A DNA stretch of 26,816 nucleotides from an uncultured Bacillota bacterium (GTDB lineage Bacteria > Bacillota > Clostridia > Christensenellales > UBA1242). Under the pieces are notes generated by a model. The model saw nothing but the letters and a program-made list of their open reading frames with translations, made no database searches and was not told the origin of the DNA. Both the position numbers and the translations under genes were made by a program. The stretch is taken from NCBI GenBank assembly GCA_949282835.1, contig CASDQU010000048.1:1-26816 (forward strand), given 5' to 3'. Positions 5,691 through 14,363 of this stretch are shown in pieces; the stretch's first letter is position 1, and every line of letters begins with the position of its first letter.

Positions 5691-6257
5691 TTATATATTT
5701 GTCAAATCTTTTAATAGATTTATTCCCCATAATCTTTCTACATCCTCACTTGAAGAAAGCGCTTCAAAGACAAAGGTGACAATATATTTGACATTTGTTA
5801 CATAACTGCCCTCTTCATCAAAAGCAATAGATGAGCATAGCGCAACTTTATCTTCGCGAGCTAATGTAGAATTAAAATAATAGTAATCATCTTCGAGGTT
5901 ATATGTCCAATTCGCTGTATTATCAATATTCATTTTATAAACTTGACCATCCGATGTGTAAACATAAACTTTTGCGCGTAAAAAAATGTCTTTTTCACTG
6001 CTTGAATTTCTAACACTAACTATCTGAGGAAGTTTAAAGCCATTCAAATATGACCCATCAAGATTAAATGATACTGCATTTGCTTGATTTTCTTTAATTC
6101 CTATGCAAATACTTTTGCCTATTTCTAAATCTGTTGTGTAAGATAAATCATTTTTAAAATACCAACCAGATACTCCTAAATAAATAGAAATAATAAGCAG
6201 TATGCAAAGACCAAAAGTTGCAAAAATCCAACCAAAATTTGATTTCGTCAATTTCAT
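5691..6257 (-). CDS. Membrane-anchored protein with TasA/camelysin-like features
   Basis: 188 residues with one N-terminal membrane segment or uncleaved signal (about 9-31) and an all-beta extracytoplasmic part. The segment NWTYNLEDDYYYFNSTLARED (116-136), followed by VKYIVTFVFEALSSSEDVERLWG (156-178), recalls the TasA/CalY family, where W...dgYYYY...L and a closing EAvQ...WG frame the beta sandwich. This is a distant resemblance, not a firm assignment, and no SipW-type signal peptidase is in view. There is no Shine-Dalgarno. The gene begins 22 bases after the flippase-like gene, across a perfect AT-only hairpin, so it is probably translated from the same mRNA. Confidence 0.7.
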   Translation of the reverse strand: MKLTKSNFGWIFATFGLCILLIISIYLGVSGWYFKNDLSYTTDLEIGKSICIGIKENQANAVSFNLDGSYLNGFKLPQIVSVRNSSSEKDIFLRAKVYVYTSDGQVYKMNIDNTANWTYNLEDDYYYFNSTLAREDKVALCSSIAFDEEGSYVTNVKYIVTFVFEALSSSEDVERLWGINLLKDLTNI

Positions 6258-6258
6258 A

Positions 6259-6283
6259 ATAATATTTTGTTTGAAAATATTAT
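6259..6283. other. AT-only perfect hairpin in an operon junction
   Basis: ATAATATTTT (6259-6268), loop GTTTG, and AAAATATTAT (6274-6283): a 10-bp perfect inverted repeat with no G-C pairs. It spans the flippase-like stop codon and ends just before the next gene's ATG. It is too weak to be a clear terminator and might influence re-initiation or mRNA processing. Confidence 0.5.
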
Positions 6284-7818
6284 AAATATTCTTTTATGCT
6301 GTTATTTTTTTGCTTGCCAGCTCTTCGGCGAGCTCTCTCTGCGCGAAATCTATTTATTTGATTTTGTTTAAAAACTTTGCTCTCTTGAGCTAAATTATTT
6401 CGCACAACCTCCCATTTGTATTTCTTGTTGCCATAAGCAACATCATATGACAAAATACAAATACCTTGCAACAAGTATATATAATAAGAGAAAAATCTCC
6501 ATACAAGAAGTACATACACTAGATATTGTGTAGGACCCATGACCGCTATAAATGCTGCCGAGAAAGATATTTCATTAAGTCCTGTACCTCCTGGCAATGG
6601 GAAGAATGAGGAAGATAAGTCTACAAGTGTTGTCATTACAAAAAGATTGAAAAACATATCTCCTGCTACATTCGGCATAAATAATCTTGCTACAAAGAAA
6701 GGAATTGAATAATTAAAGAATAATTTTAGTAGGCTAAAAAAAAGCATGGCAATGAAGTCTTTTGGCGATTTGGCATACTGTTTCATAACATCTTGAAAGT
6801 CGCCAATATATTTTGTTATTTTTTCATACTGTTTATCATAGTTTTTAACTATCTTCATCGTTTGTAACAATTTTAAAACTTTTACAACAATTTTTCGTCC
6901 CAAACTCTTGCAAACAGAAAGAAAGATTGTAATAAAAAGCATAATAGAAGATAAAACAAAACCAAGAATACTGGTAATCGATACAAATGTACCAAAATTT
7001 TTATTGGTAAAAGAGACTATTAAACATACCAAACTTAAAATTACCCAAGCTATTTGATTGAATACATATTTAGCAAGTGGAATTGATAAAGAAGTATGCA
7101 GCGGCATTCCTCTCTTTTTTAAATAGGTAATTTGAAAAGGCTGCCCTCCTGTCGCCATAGGTGTTACCGAATCATAATATCTTCCAATTTGTGCCGTTTT
7201 ATATGATAAGCCTAGTCGCCATTTGCCTGTGCTCTGTCTAATTAAATAACCAATACAAAGTGTTTCTGCACTTACAGTAAGTGCAAAGAAAAGCAGCGCT
7301 AACATCAGCGAGCCTACATCAATTCTAAAATTTTCTATTGGTGTAAAATCTTCTTGCAATAGCTGATAAGTTAAGATACCAGCAACAACACAAATATTAA
7401 CAAGGAAAAAAACTAAATTTAAAATTTTGCTCTTTTTACTATTTTGTTTTGATACAGATTGTTCTATTTGGTCGAGTTTTTTTCTTTGATTTTCTATAGA
7501 ATCAAAATCATCAACGGCAAAATTTTCTTTCTTTTTAGTTGTCAAATCTGATATATATGACTTATTTCTTGATAATTTTTCTTGTTTTTTTAAAATTTGA
7601 CTTTGACTATCTTCCACTTGATTAGTTTGTGAAAATTTATCTTTATTATTAGCAAAATCTTTTTGGTCAGTTTCTAATTTTTCATTTGATAAAACTATGT
7701 CATTATTTAAAAGATTATTTTTAGGATGCTCATTTTGCAACAAAAAATCATCAATGCTTGTCTGCATTAATAACTCATTTGGATTGGTACTTTGATTTTT
7801 GTTGCCATTCTTTGCCAT
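6280..7818 (-). CDS. Flippase-like integral membrane protein (lysylphosphatidylglycerol synthase TM family)
   Basis: 512 residues. Residues 1 to about 125 are hydrophilic and low in complexity (N, Q, K, D, S), probably a disordered cytosolic tail. The rest holds seven or eight membrane segments of the LPG-synthase-TM/UPF0104 family. Motifs seen are GRYYDSVTPMATGGQPFQ (first conserved loop) and FFPLPGGTGLNEISFSAAF (second), both diagnostic. Family members include the flippase half of MprF; this one lacks the aminoacyl-transferase domain, so a lipid or isoprenoid-linked substrate is inferred, not known. A basic tail (RFRAERARRRAGKQKN) closes it. It is apparently leaderless, with a strong promoter whose -35 sits in the loop of the upstream gene's terminator. 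Confidence 0.88.
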   Translation of the reverse strand: MAKNGNKNQSTNPNELLMQTSIDDFLLQNEHPKNNLLNNDIVLSNEKLETDQKDFANNKDKFSQTNQVEDSQSQILKKQEKLSRNKSYISDLTTKKKENFAVDDFDSIENQRKKLDQIEQSVSKQNSKKSKILNLVFFLVNICVVAGILTYQLLQEDFTPIENFRIDVGSLMLALLFFALTVSAETLCIGYLIRQSTGKWRLGLSYKTAQIGRYYDSVTPMATGGQPFQITYLKKRGMPLHTSLSIPLAKYVFNQIAWVILSLVCLIVSFTNKNFGTFVSITSILGFVLSSIMLFITIFLSVCKSLGRKIVVKVLKLLQTMKIVKNYDKQYEKITKYIGDFQDVMKQYAKSPKDFIAMLFFSLLKLFFNYSIPFFVARLFMPNVAGDMFFNLFVMTTLVDLSSSFFPLPGGTGLNEISFSAAFIAVMGPTQYLVYVLLVWRFFSYYIYLLQGICILSYDVAYGNKKYKWEVVRNNLAQESKVFKQNQINRFRAERARRRAGKQKNNSIKEYL

Positions 7819-7824
7819 GATATC

Positions 7825-7853
7825 ATTTTAACAAAAACAAGCACCACTGTCAA
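7825..7853 (-). promoter_or_regulatory. Leaderless promoter embedded in a terminator
   Basis: On the minus strand, -35 TTGACA (7848-7853) lies in the loop of the prsA-like terminator. A 17-base spacer, including the 3' stem and T-tract, leads to -10 TAAAAT (7825-7830). Six bases then separate it from the ATG at 7818, with no Shine-Dalgarno. Confidence 0.65.
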
Positions 7854-7871
7854 GGCAACGGTGCTTGTTTT
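7834..7871 (-). terminator. Terminator of the PrsA-like gene
   Basis: A 12-bp perfect stem AAAACAAGCACC (7834-7845) with GGTGCTTGTTTT (7860-7871) and a 14-base loop. On the minus strand it is followed by a T-rich run. It lies about 37 bases after the prsA-like stop codon. Confidence 0.85.
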
Positions 7872-7907
7872 GAAAATTACTTAATTAAATTTATTTTTTA
7901 AATTAAA

Positions 7908-9638
7908 TTAACCTAATAAATCGTCATATCTTCCTTGATATTCGCTGATTGTATATTCTTGACGAAGATATCTCATATGATTGTTTTCAAAATATGTGTA
8001 ATTATCTACATAAATTTCATCATAAATAACATCAAAATATGTTTTATCAACCAAGATATTTACTCTTGTATCATACAGCTTTTCAAGTGCCTCTTGATCT
8101 GACACATTAATAGTATCAAATAGATTTTTACATTCTCCAGTATAGATCAATACATGTATACCATATTCCGATCGTACAAGACCAGAGATATCACCGACCT
8201 GACCTTTGCCGCCATTATATAACTCTATTGCAGCTTCATTAAATGAGTCTACAAAACTTGAAACAACCTCACCTTCACTATCAATGCCAATCACATAGTT
8301 GTTTGCTGCGTTAAACATGCCAGTATCCTCATTATACTGATAGATAAAGTCGTTAATGGTATCTCCAATATAATTTACATTTCCAGTCGCCTTAGCTGAA
8401 GATAGAAGACTAGACATTTTATTATAAATATCTGAAACAGTATAACTATGCTCTTCAACCTCTTCATATATATCGTCATTTTCATTGTACGATCTAACAA
8501 CTGGAGTAATCTTTGCATAAAGGCTGTCTAACTTTTGATTTATTTGGTCGCTAGTCAATCCACCTTCATCGGTACTAAGAGCGGTTATTGCATCATATTC
8601 TGCTTGTTGCTCATCGGTAAATTTGAAAAGTACATTGACAACTGTAAAGAATTTTGTAGCTTCGCTATCTTGTTTAATATAATACATTTCATTCAAGTTG
8701 TTTTGCATATCTTCATCATAACCACTATCGCCTTCAAGGACATATTCTGTATAATCAGCTCTCACTTTGCTTGAATACATATTCAAAATATCGCTAGTAG
8801 TAACAGAAGAAACATTAGAAGAATTTCTATTGGAATAAGAATATTTGGTAATCATATAATTTTCATATGCAAGGCTATATAATCTTTGAATTTCTCTGTC
8901 AAATATTGATGGAGTATCTGTTGAAAGATTTTGCCCATATTCACTCAAACGCAGTACTCTAGCATATTCTAAAAATGCCTTTTGATAATCTTCATCAGCT
9001 CCAAGAATGTTCTCTCTGAAATTCTCATATATCGCTTTGTAATCTTCATTATTAAAGAAATTTTTTGGATTAGAAGAGTCAAATTTGTAATCTGCTAAAG
9101 GGTCTTCAGTTGTCTGTGTCTTTATAATTGCATATTGTCCGTTTTTGTACTCAAGCATAGCTGTCTTATCATATCCTTCAAAAGTGATATCTTCACTCTC
9201 TTCTTCTGAAGTTGACTGACCGGTCACTTGATTATAGTAAACTTCAAGATTTGCTTTGAGCGAGCTGACAACTTGGTCGTAAAGATAAGTTTGCTCTTTC
9301 GTTGATAAACCTTCCTTGCCATTTCCAGAAACACCAAACTTCTCTTCAGCCTCAAGGAGTGTGATTTTTCTATTTTCAAGCATACTCAAAGTTAAGCTAA
9401 GCGCCTCTTTTCTTGTATAACCATATGATTGTTCATACATATAACCATAGCTTTGATAGCCCTCTACAAGCTCGCGTTTTGTCACCTGTGCACTTTTGCC
9501 ATTTTCTTTATGCTTAACAACGGCAACGGCTTGAGAATAATATCTATTATAATCACGCTCAACCAAAGAACAGCCTGCAAGTAAACTCATGCAAAGCATC
9601 ATCATACACATTAAAATTCCAGCAAATCGTTTTTTCAT
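7908..9638 (-). CDS. prsA: PrsA/SurA-type peptidyl-prolyl isomerase lipoprotein
   Basis: 576 residues. A lipoprotein signal ends in SLLAGC (C23). A SurA-like helical chaperone region follows (YSQAVAVVKHKENGKSAQVTKREL and the helices after it). Near residues 460-510 is a parvulin-like segment (EAAIELYNGGKGQVGDISGLVRSEYGIHVLIYTGECK), where GQVGDISGLVRSEYGIHVL matches the conserved end of the fold. The protein should help secreted proteins fold on the outer membrane face. It is about twice the length of Bacillus PrsA because of acidic inserts (for example around 150-180), and the parvulin core is poorly conserved, so isomerase activity is uncertain. Its place just after mfd is the same as in many Clostridia. 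GGAG lies 12 bases before the ATG. Confidence 0.85.
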   Translation of the reverse strand: MKKRFAGILMCMMMLCMSLLAGCSLVERDYNRYYSQAVAVVKHKENGKSAQVTKRELVEGYQSYGYMYEQSYGYTRKEALSLTLSMLENRKITLLEAEEKFGVSGNGKEGLSTKEQTYLYDQVVSSLKANLEVYYNQVTGQSTSEEESEDITFEGYDKTAMLEYKNGQYAIIKTQTTEDPLADYKFDSSNPKNFFNNEDYKAIYENFRENILGADEDYQKAFLEYARVLRLSEYGQNLSTDTPSIFDREIQRLYSLAYENYMITKYSYSNRNSSNVSSVTTSDILNMYSSKVRADYTEYVLEGDSGYDEDMQNNLNEMYYIKQDSEATKFFTVVNVLFKFTDEQQAEYDAITALSTDEGGLTSDQINQKLDSLYAKITPVVRSYNENDDIYEEVEEHSYTVSDIYNKMSSLLSSAKATGNVNYIGDTINDFIYQYNEDTGMFNAANNYVIGIDSEGEVVSSFVDSFNEAAIELYNGGKGQVGDISGLVRSEYGIHVLIYTGECKNLFDTINVSDQEALEKLYDTRVNILVDKTYFDVIYDEIYVDNYTYFENNHMRYLRQEYTISEYQGRYDDLLG

Positions 9639-9827
9639 TGTAACTTTTATCTCCGCTTAATTATTGACATATATTTAAAAATTCAAAAGTAATATTTTAA
9701 AAAATATATTAAAATAACTACTTATATATCTTAGCACATAATGCTTTTTGTTTGCAACTAATTTAATAAAATTAAATTTTAAAAATTTGCAGTTAAAAAA
9801 ATTGTAAAGTTGCTCAATATCTTTCAT
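9639..9827. other. AT-rich intergenic stretch between mfd and prsA-like gene
   Basis: 189 bases with almost no G or C. A weak promoter for the prsA-like gene may lie near 9665-9695 (TTGAAT, 17 bases, TAATTA on the minus strand). I see no G-C-rich terminator for mfd; only AT self-complementary runs occur near 9765-9790. Read-through from mfd is therefore possible. Confidence 0.4.
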
Positions 9828-12800
9828 TCAATCTTTTCTTTCATTAGCCTTAGTAAAAAAAGATATCAATTTGTCCAATTTGCCTTCAACTGAGGTATTC
9901 AAATTAAATTTGATGCTTATATCATGGTCATAACTTAATCTTGCTCCAAATTCATCTAAAATGGCAGCCAATCTTTCATCGATAATCTCATCCTGTTTTT
10001 GAAGAATAACCTTACATTCATTTTTGTTGATTTTAATGGCTAAAATAGCAAAATTTGATGCCAAATTCCTTAAATATGCAATCTTGCAAAGATTTAAAAC
10101 CTCTTTTGGCACAGCTCCAAAAGCATCTTCTAAACTTTGACATATGCTAACAAGTTGATTTTGAGAGGCAATTTGACTAATTTTAGTATAAAAATTAATT
10201 CGCTCTTCCACATCTTCAATATATTTTTCACTTATAAATGCACTTAAAGCAATTTCCATTTTTACATCGCTCTTCTTGTCAATCTCTTCACCTTTAATCT
10301 TATTTGTCTCCTCTTCAAGCAATTTAACATACATATCATATCCGACTTTAGCAATATGTCCATGCTGTTCTTTGCCAAAGATATTGCCAGCTCCTCTTAT
10401 CTCAAGGTCACGGATAGCTATTTTAAATCCACTACCAAGCTGACTAAATTCTTTGATTGCCTCCAACCTTTTGTATGCTTCATCTGTCAATTTTTTATCT
10501 TTTTTATAGGTCAAATAGGCATAGCCAAGTTTGTCACTTCTACCTATTCTTCCTCTAAGTTGATAAAGTTGACTTAATCCTAATTTGTCCGCTTCAATAA
10601 TAATCATTGTGTTGGCTGAAGGCAAATCTATTCCGTTCTCAATTAAAGTAGTGGAAATAAAGATATTATATTTGCCATCATACAAGCTTTCTATGATACT
10701 CTCAAGTGCTCGCTCCTGCATTTGACCATGTGCAACAGCTATCTTGGCATTTGGAATAATATTTCTGACATGAGAGGCAAACTCATCTATAAATTCAACA
10801 CGATTGAAAATTATAAATACTTGACCACCACGATTTATCTCTCGTAAAGAGATGTCTTTTATAAGTTCATCGCTCTCGGCAGCCACATAAGTTTGGATAG
10901 GAAGCCTATCTTTTGGCGGCGTTTCAATTATAGAAATATCTCGTATTCCAGATAGTGACATATTGAGCGTTCTAGGAATAGGTGTGGCTGAAAGTGTTAA
11001 AACATCAATATTTCTTTTCTTGTCTTTAATTTTCTCTTTATGTTCAACGCCAAAACGCTGCTCTTCATCAAGCACTAGAAGTCCTAAATCTTTAAATTCA
11101 ACATCTTTGCCAAGTACTTTATGTGTGCCAATAATCATATCTATTTCGCCATTTTTTAATCTATACAAGATATCTTTAACTTGCTGCGATGTTTTAAATC
11201 TATTTAATAGTTCAACCTTTACCCCAAACGGTTCTAGCCTTGATTTAGCTGTTCTATAATGCTGCAAAGATAAGATAGTAGTCGGACAAAGCAGGCAAAC
11301 TTGTTTGCCGTTATAAATACATTTAAAAGAAGCACGCAAGGCAACCTCTGTTTTACCATAACCAACATCACCACAAATGAGCCTGTCCATTACCTTGCCA
11401 GACTCCATATCTTCATCAATATCTTTTATTGCTTTAAGCTGGTCTTCTGTCTCTTGAAAGCCAAAAGCCTCTGCAAATTGTTGCTCTAAAAAATCATCTC
11501 TATGGTATTTATAACCTTTAAGACTTTGTCTTTCATTGTATATTTCAACAAGGCTTATTGCCATCTCTTTAATTGAAGCACGCGCTCTAGATTTTAGTCT
11601 TGAAAACTCAGCTCCGCCAAGGGCTGAAAGTTTAGGTTCGCTTTCGCTGCCTACATAAGCAGAAAGAGTGTTTGCCTCTTCACTTGGCAAAAAAAGTATG
11701 TCTCCATTTTTATATTCAATTACAAAATAGTCTTTTTCAACATCGCTTATTCTCATTCTTTCAATCTTGATACATTTTCCTATACCATGAAAAGAATGAA
11801 CAACATACTCACCAAGCTTTGGCAAATAGAATACGCTATGTTTCCCTTGCGAAAAACTTTCTCTATGTCTAAATAGACTATCACAGCCAATACCAATTAT
11901 ACCCTCTTTCAAAAATGAAAAAGAGTAAAACATTGCCTCGCTTGTCAAATAGATATTTCTTTTTACAAGATTATCAGTATCATTATCGTGATAACTAATA
12001 TTATTTTCGCTTAAAAATTGCTTTAAATTTTCTTTATGCTTTTCATTGCCTGCATAAAGTATAATTGCCTGATTTAAATTTTTAAAATCCTCTAAATCGG
12101 TTTTTAATGCCATAAAATCAGTTAGATATGATCTATGGCTTATCATTTCATTATAATAATCAGGTCTTGTAAGCTGAAAATTGTCAAAGATATTTGTGGC
12201 ATTTTCTATTAAATTTTCAAAGTTCTCATAAAAATTTGGATTATAAAAAGAGGTAGTCAAATAACTTTGTTTTAAAAGTTCTATTTCGTCCTCAATTTTT
12301 TTGGGCTCATCAACTATCTTTGTGCCTTCAAGATGAGTGATGTTATTATCTCCTATTGGCAAACAGGCTAAATAAATATCAACAAAATCTAACTTTTTAA
12401 TATTTTTCATAGATGAAATGTCAAAAATAGATATTTCTTCAATCAAATCATCAAAAAGTTCAATTCTAATAGGCATATCATAAGAGGTGGTAAAAATATC
12501 AATTATATCTCCTCTAATAGCAAATTGACCTGCACCTGTTACAAAAGATGTCCTTTCATAACCCTGCGAAATTAATCTGTCTATAAATTGTTTAAAATTG
12601 ATACAGTCGCCCTTTTTCAGCTGGCAAGGCTTAAAACTTTCCAAATCAAATTTGACAATCATAGAACATGGCAAAAATATTAGTCCGTCTAATTGTCCAC
12701 TTAAATATTTCATTATGCTACATGCAAAAGGCAATAAATTTTTATCATTTTGGTCATCATTTTCACGCGAATTAGAGACAATCTCAATTCTCTTGCCAAG

Positions 12801-12959
12801 CCCCTCAAGTCCTCGCTTAATCTTACCAGCACTTACAAAATCGCTTGACAAAAAAATCAGGCGATTATATTGCGCGCTTAGCATAATCTTTTCGCCCTCT
12901 CCTAGTCCAGATATTGTCTTATTAGACAAAATTTTTTTAAATTTATCTGCCCCTATCAA
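9828..12959 (-). CDS. mfd: Transcription-repair coupling factor Mfd
   Basis: A DNA translocase that removes RNA polymerase stalled at lesions and recruits UvrA. Domains in order: a degenerate UvrB-like module (GQFAIRGDIIDIF near 140), the RNA-polymerase-interacting domain (GEYVVHSFHGIGKC near 380), and a RecG-like helicase with Walker A GDVGYGKTEVA near 530, DEEQ near 630, SATPIPRT near 655 and the RGRIGRS arginine-finger region. The C-terminal TRCF domain begins around SDVKMEIALSAF. At about 1043 residues it is slightly short for Mfd, with trimming in the N-terminal part. I prefer the TTG at 12959: GAGGAG lies 8 bases upstream, and TTGA overlaps the pth stop by four bases. The ATG at 12986 has no good ribosome site. 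Confidence 0.96.
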   Translation of the reverse strand: MIGADKFKKILSNKTISGLGEGEKIMLSAQYNRLIFLSSDFVSAGKIKRGLEGLGKRIEIVSNSRENDDQNDKNLLPFACSIMKYLSGQLDGLIFLPCSMIVKFDLESFKPCQLKKGDCINFKQFIDRLISQGYERTSFVTGAGQFAIRGDIIDIFTTSYDMPIRIELFDDLIEEISIFDISSMKNIKKLDFVDIYLACLPIGDNNITHLEGTKIVDEPKKIEDEIELLKQSYLTTSFYNPNFYENFENLIENATNIFDNFQLTRPDYYNEMISHRSYLTDFMALKTDLEDFKNLNQAIILYAGNEKHKENLKQFLSENNISYHDNDTDNLVKRNIYLTSEAMFYSFSFLKEGIIGIGCDSLFRHRESFSQGKHSVFYLPKLGEYVVHSFHGIGKCIKIERMRISDVEKDYFVIEYKNGDILFLPSEEANTLSAYVGSESEPKLSALGGAEFSRLKSRARASIKEMAISLVEIYNERQSLKGYKYHRDDFLEQQFAEAFGFQETEDQLKAIKDIDEDMESGKVMDRLICGDVGYGKTEVALRASFKCIYNGKQVCLLCPTTILSLQHYRTAKSRLEPFGVKVELLNRFKTSQQVKDILYRLKNGEIDMIIGTHKVLGKDVEFKDLGLLVLDEEQRFGVEHKEKIKDKKRNIDVLTLSATPIPRTLNMSLSGIRDISIIETPPKDRLPIQTYVAAESDELIKDISLREINRGGQVFIIFNRVEFIDEFASHVRNIIPNAKIAVAHGQMQERALESIIESLYDGKYNIFISTTLIENGIDLPSANTMIIIEADKLGLSQLYQLRGRIGRSDKLGYAYLTYKKDKKLTDEAYKRLEAIKEFSQLGSGFKIAIRDLEIRGAGNIFGKEQHGHIAKVGYDMYVKLLEEETNKIKGEEIDKKSDVKMEIALSAFISEKYIEDVEERINFYTKISQIASQNQLVSICQSLEDAFGAVPKEVLNLCKIAYLRNLASNFAILAIKINKNECKVILQKQDEIIDERLAAILDEFGARLSYDHDISIKFNLNTSVEGKLDKLISFFTKANERKD

Positions 12960-13468
12960 ACAATTTTCTCCTCTATTATCTTGCATGCCTTATCTATCGC
13001 TTCAATAAATAATTGCCCCTCTTCTTGCTTTATATTTGAAAGCACATAATCTGCAAGGTCTTTTGTGGTATCTCGTCCAATTCCTATTCTCACTCGTTCA
13101 AACTCTTCTCCAATGTATGAAACAACTGAGCGAAGCCCATTGTGAGTGCCACTCTTTCCCCTTTCTCTATATCTAACTTCACCCTTTTTCAAATCTATAT
13201 CATCTACTATAACAATAATTCTACTATCTCTATATTTTTTCTTCAAGGCATAGACCGCCATGCCGCTATTATTCATATAAGTGATAGGTTTTGCAAGTAT
13301 TATCTCTTGTCCTTTAACAGTTCCTTTGCCAATTAGCGATTTATATTTTTTCTTTTCAACTGATATGTTAAATATTGCACTTAACTTGTCGATGGCTTTA
13401 AATCCAAGGTTATGATAAGTATTTGCATATTGAACACCGATATTCCCAAGCCCTATGATAATAATCAT
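12956..13468 (-). CDS. pth: Peptidyl-tRNA hydrolase
   Basis: Frees tRNA from peptidyl-tRNA dropped by ribosomes. The 170 residues are slightly short but complete. The catalytic histidine is H19 in NTYHNLGF; the substrate-loop motif PITYMNNSG, the DDIDLKKGEVRYRERG segment and GTHNGLRS are all present. Two usually fixed residues differ: the N-terminal GLGNPG is GLGNIG, and TRHN is TYHN. Its ATG overlaps the stop of the GlmU-like gene by one base (TAATG), and its TGA overlaps the likely TTG start of mfd, so the three genes appear translationally coupled in one operon. Confidence 0.95.
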   Translation of the reverse strand: MIIIIGLGNIGVQYANTYHNLGFKAIDKLSAIFNISVEKKKYKSLIGKGTVKGQEIILAKPITYMNNSGMAVYALKKKYRDSRIIVIVDDIDLKKGEVRYRERGKSGTHNGLRSVVSYIGEEFERVRIGIGRDTTKDLADYVLSNIKQEEGQLFIEAIDKACKIIEEKIV

Positions 13469-14328
13469 TATATCTCCTCGTTAATAATTTTGCTAAAAGG
13501 CTCAATGGCAGAAGTGCTAGTAATCTTGCTATTTTCTACAAAACAAGCATTAAGAGTGCAGCCACTTGTAATAATGCTATCTTTTATAATATTTCCGCTT
13601 TGCAATATTACACCTTGACCAATAATTGACTGACCTTGTATGACATTGTTAGGATAGATAATCACGCCGCCTTCTATTTCCACATCGGCATCAATAAAAA
13701 CTGTGTTTTGTCCATAGATTATAACGCCATTTTTTTGATGAAATGCGGTGATTTTGTTGTATAACAAATTGCTTATTTGACTTATCATTTTAGCGCTGTC
13801 TGCAACTAACAGGTTTTTGTCTTCATATAAATTTACACCTTGAGCAAAATATCTATTATTTTTGATATATTCAGTTTTTACCACAAAACCTCTGCTAAGT
13901 TGCAAAAAATTCATATTTCTAGATGAGAAATAATCACAAATTTTATTGAAAGTAATTTTGTCAAGTAAAGGAGTATCGCTATAAAAAACAGCTATTATCG
14001 GTTTTGAAGTAGCTAACGACCTTATAGATGCAAAGATATCGTCACTATCATTAATAATCTTACTTTCGCAGTCACTACCCGCCATCAAAACCCAGTCAAG
14101 CATCTTTTTACCGCATAGATTGAGATTTGAAAAATCTTTGGCAATATCATAGTGATTTGCTTTAACTGCTACAAACAACACCTCATCTTTAATCCAATCA
14201 TAATTTTTTGCCTTAATAAAAGTTTGAGTAAAAATTGCGCTCTCTTCTTTTTCTTCATTTTCAATCTGTGAAAAATCAAACGACATTTGATTTTCTGCTA
14301 CCATTATTTCAATATCTTCTTTTTCCAT
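13468..14328 (-). CDS. Degenerate GlmU-like protein, probably inactive as a pyrophosphorylase
   Basis: 286 residues against about 455 for GlmU. The ordinary N-terminal nucleotide-binding loop (LAAGxGTRMxS...PK) is absent. The match begins at LCGKKMLDWV (71-80), continues through SDTPLL (117-122, the GDxPLL region) and QGVNLYEDKNLLVADS (163-178, the GVNNR region), then IDADVEIEGGVIIYPNNVIQGQSIIG (212-237), the first left-handed beta-helix turns. It stops before the acetyltransferase active site. It sits where glmU lies in Bacillus/Clostridium (before pth-mfd). The ATG at 14328 is 6 bases after a perfect promoter; a TTG at 14349 overlaps the -10 box. A regulatory or scaffold role is conjecture. 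Confidence 0.75.
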   Translation of the reverse strand: MEKEDIEIMVAENQMSFDFSQIENEEKEESAIFTQTFIKAKNYDWIKDEVLFVAVKANHYDIAKDFSNLNLCGKKMLDWVLMAGSDCESKIINDSDDIFASIRSLATSKPIIAVFYSDTPLLDKITFNKICDYFSSRNMNFLQLSRGFVVKTEYIKNNRYFAQGVNLYEDKNLLVADSAKMISQISNLLYNKITAFHQKNGVIIYGQNTVFIDADVEIEGGVIIYPNNVIQGQSIIGQGVILQSGNIIKDSIITSGCTLNACFVENSKITSTSAIEPFSKIINEEI

Positions 14329-14334
14329 ATTCAA

Positions 14335-14363
14335 ATTATATCTTTTCAAAAAAAAATTGTCAA
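14335..14363 (-). promoter_or_regulatory. Consensus sigma-A promoter of the glmU-like / pth / mfd operon (leaderless)
   Basis: On the minus strand, TTGACA (14358-14363), a 17-base spacer and TATAAT (14335-14340) match the consensus in every base. Six bases (TTGAAT) separate the -10 box from the ATG at 14328, and no Shine-Dalgarno can fit. This is the clearest leaderless start in the window. Confidence 0.8.

Noticed and set aside
12598..13008. Plus-strand open frame of 136 codons opposite mfd
   Set aside because: It is fully antisense to conserved Mfd/Pth sequence and encodes no recognisable protein, so it is a shadow of the coding strand.
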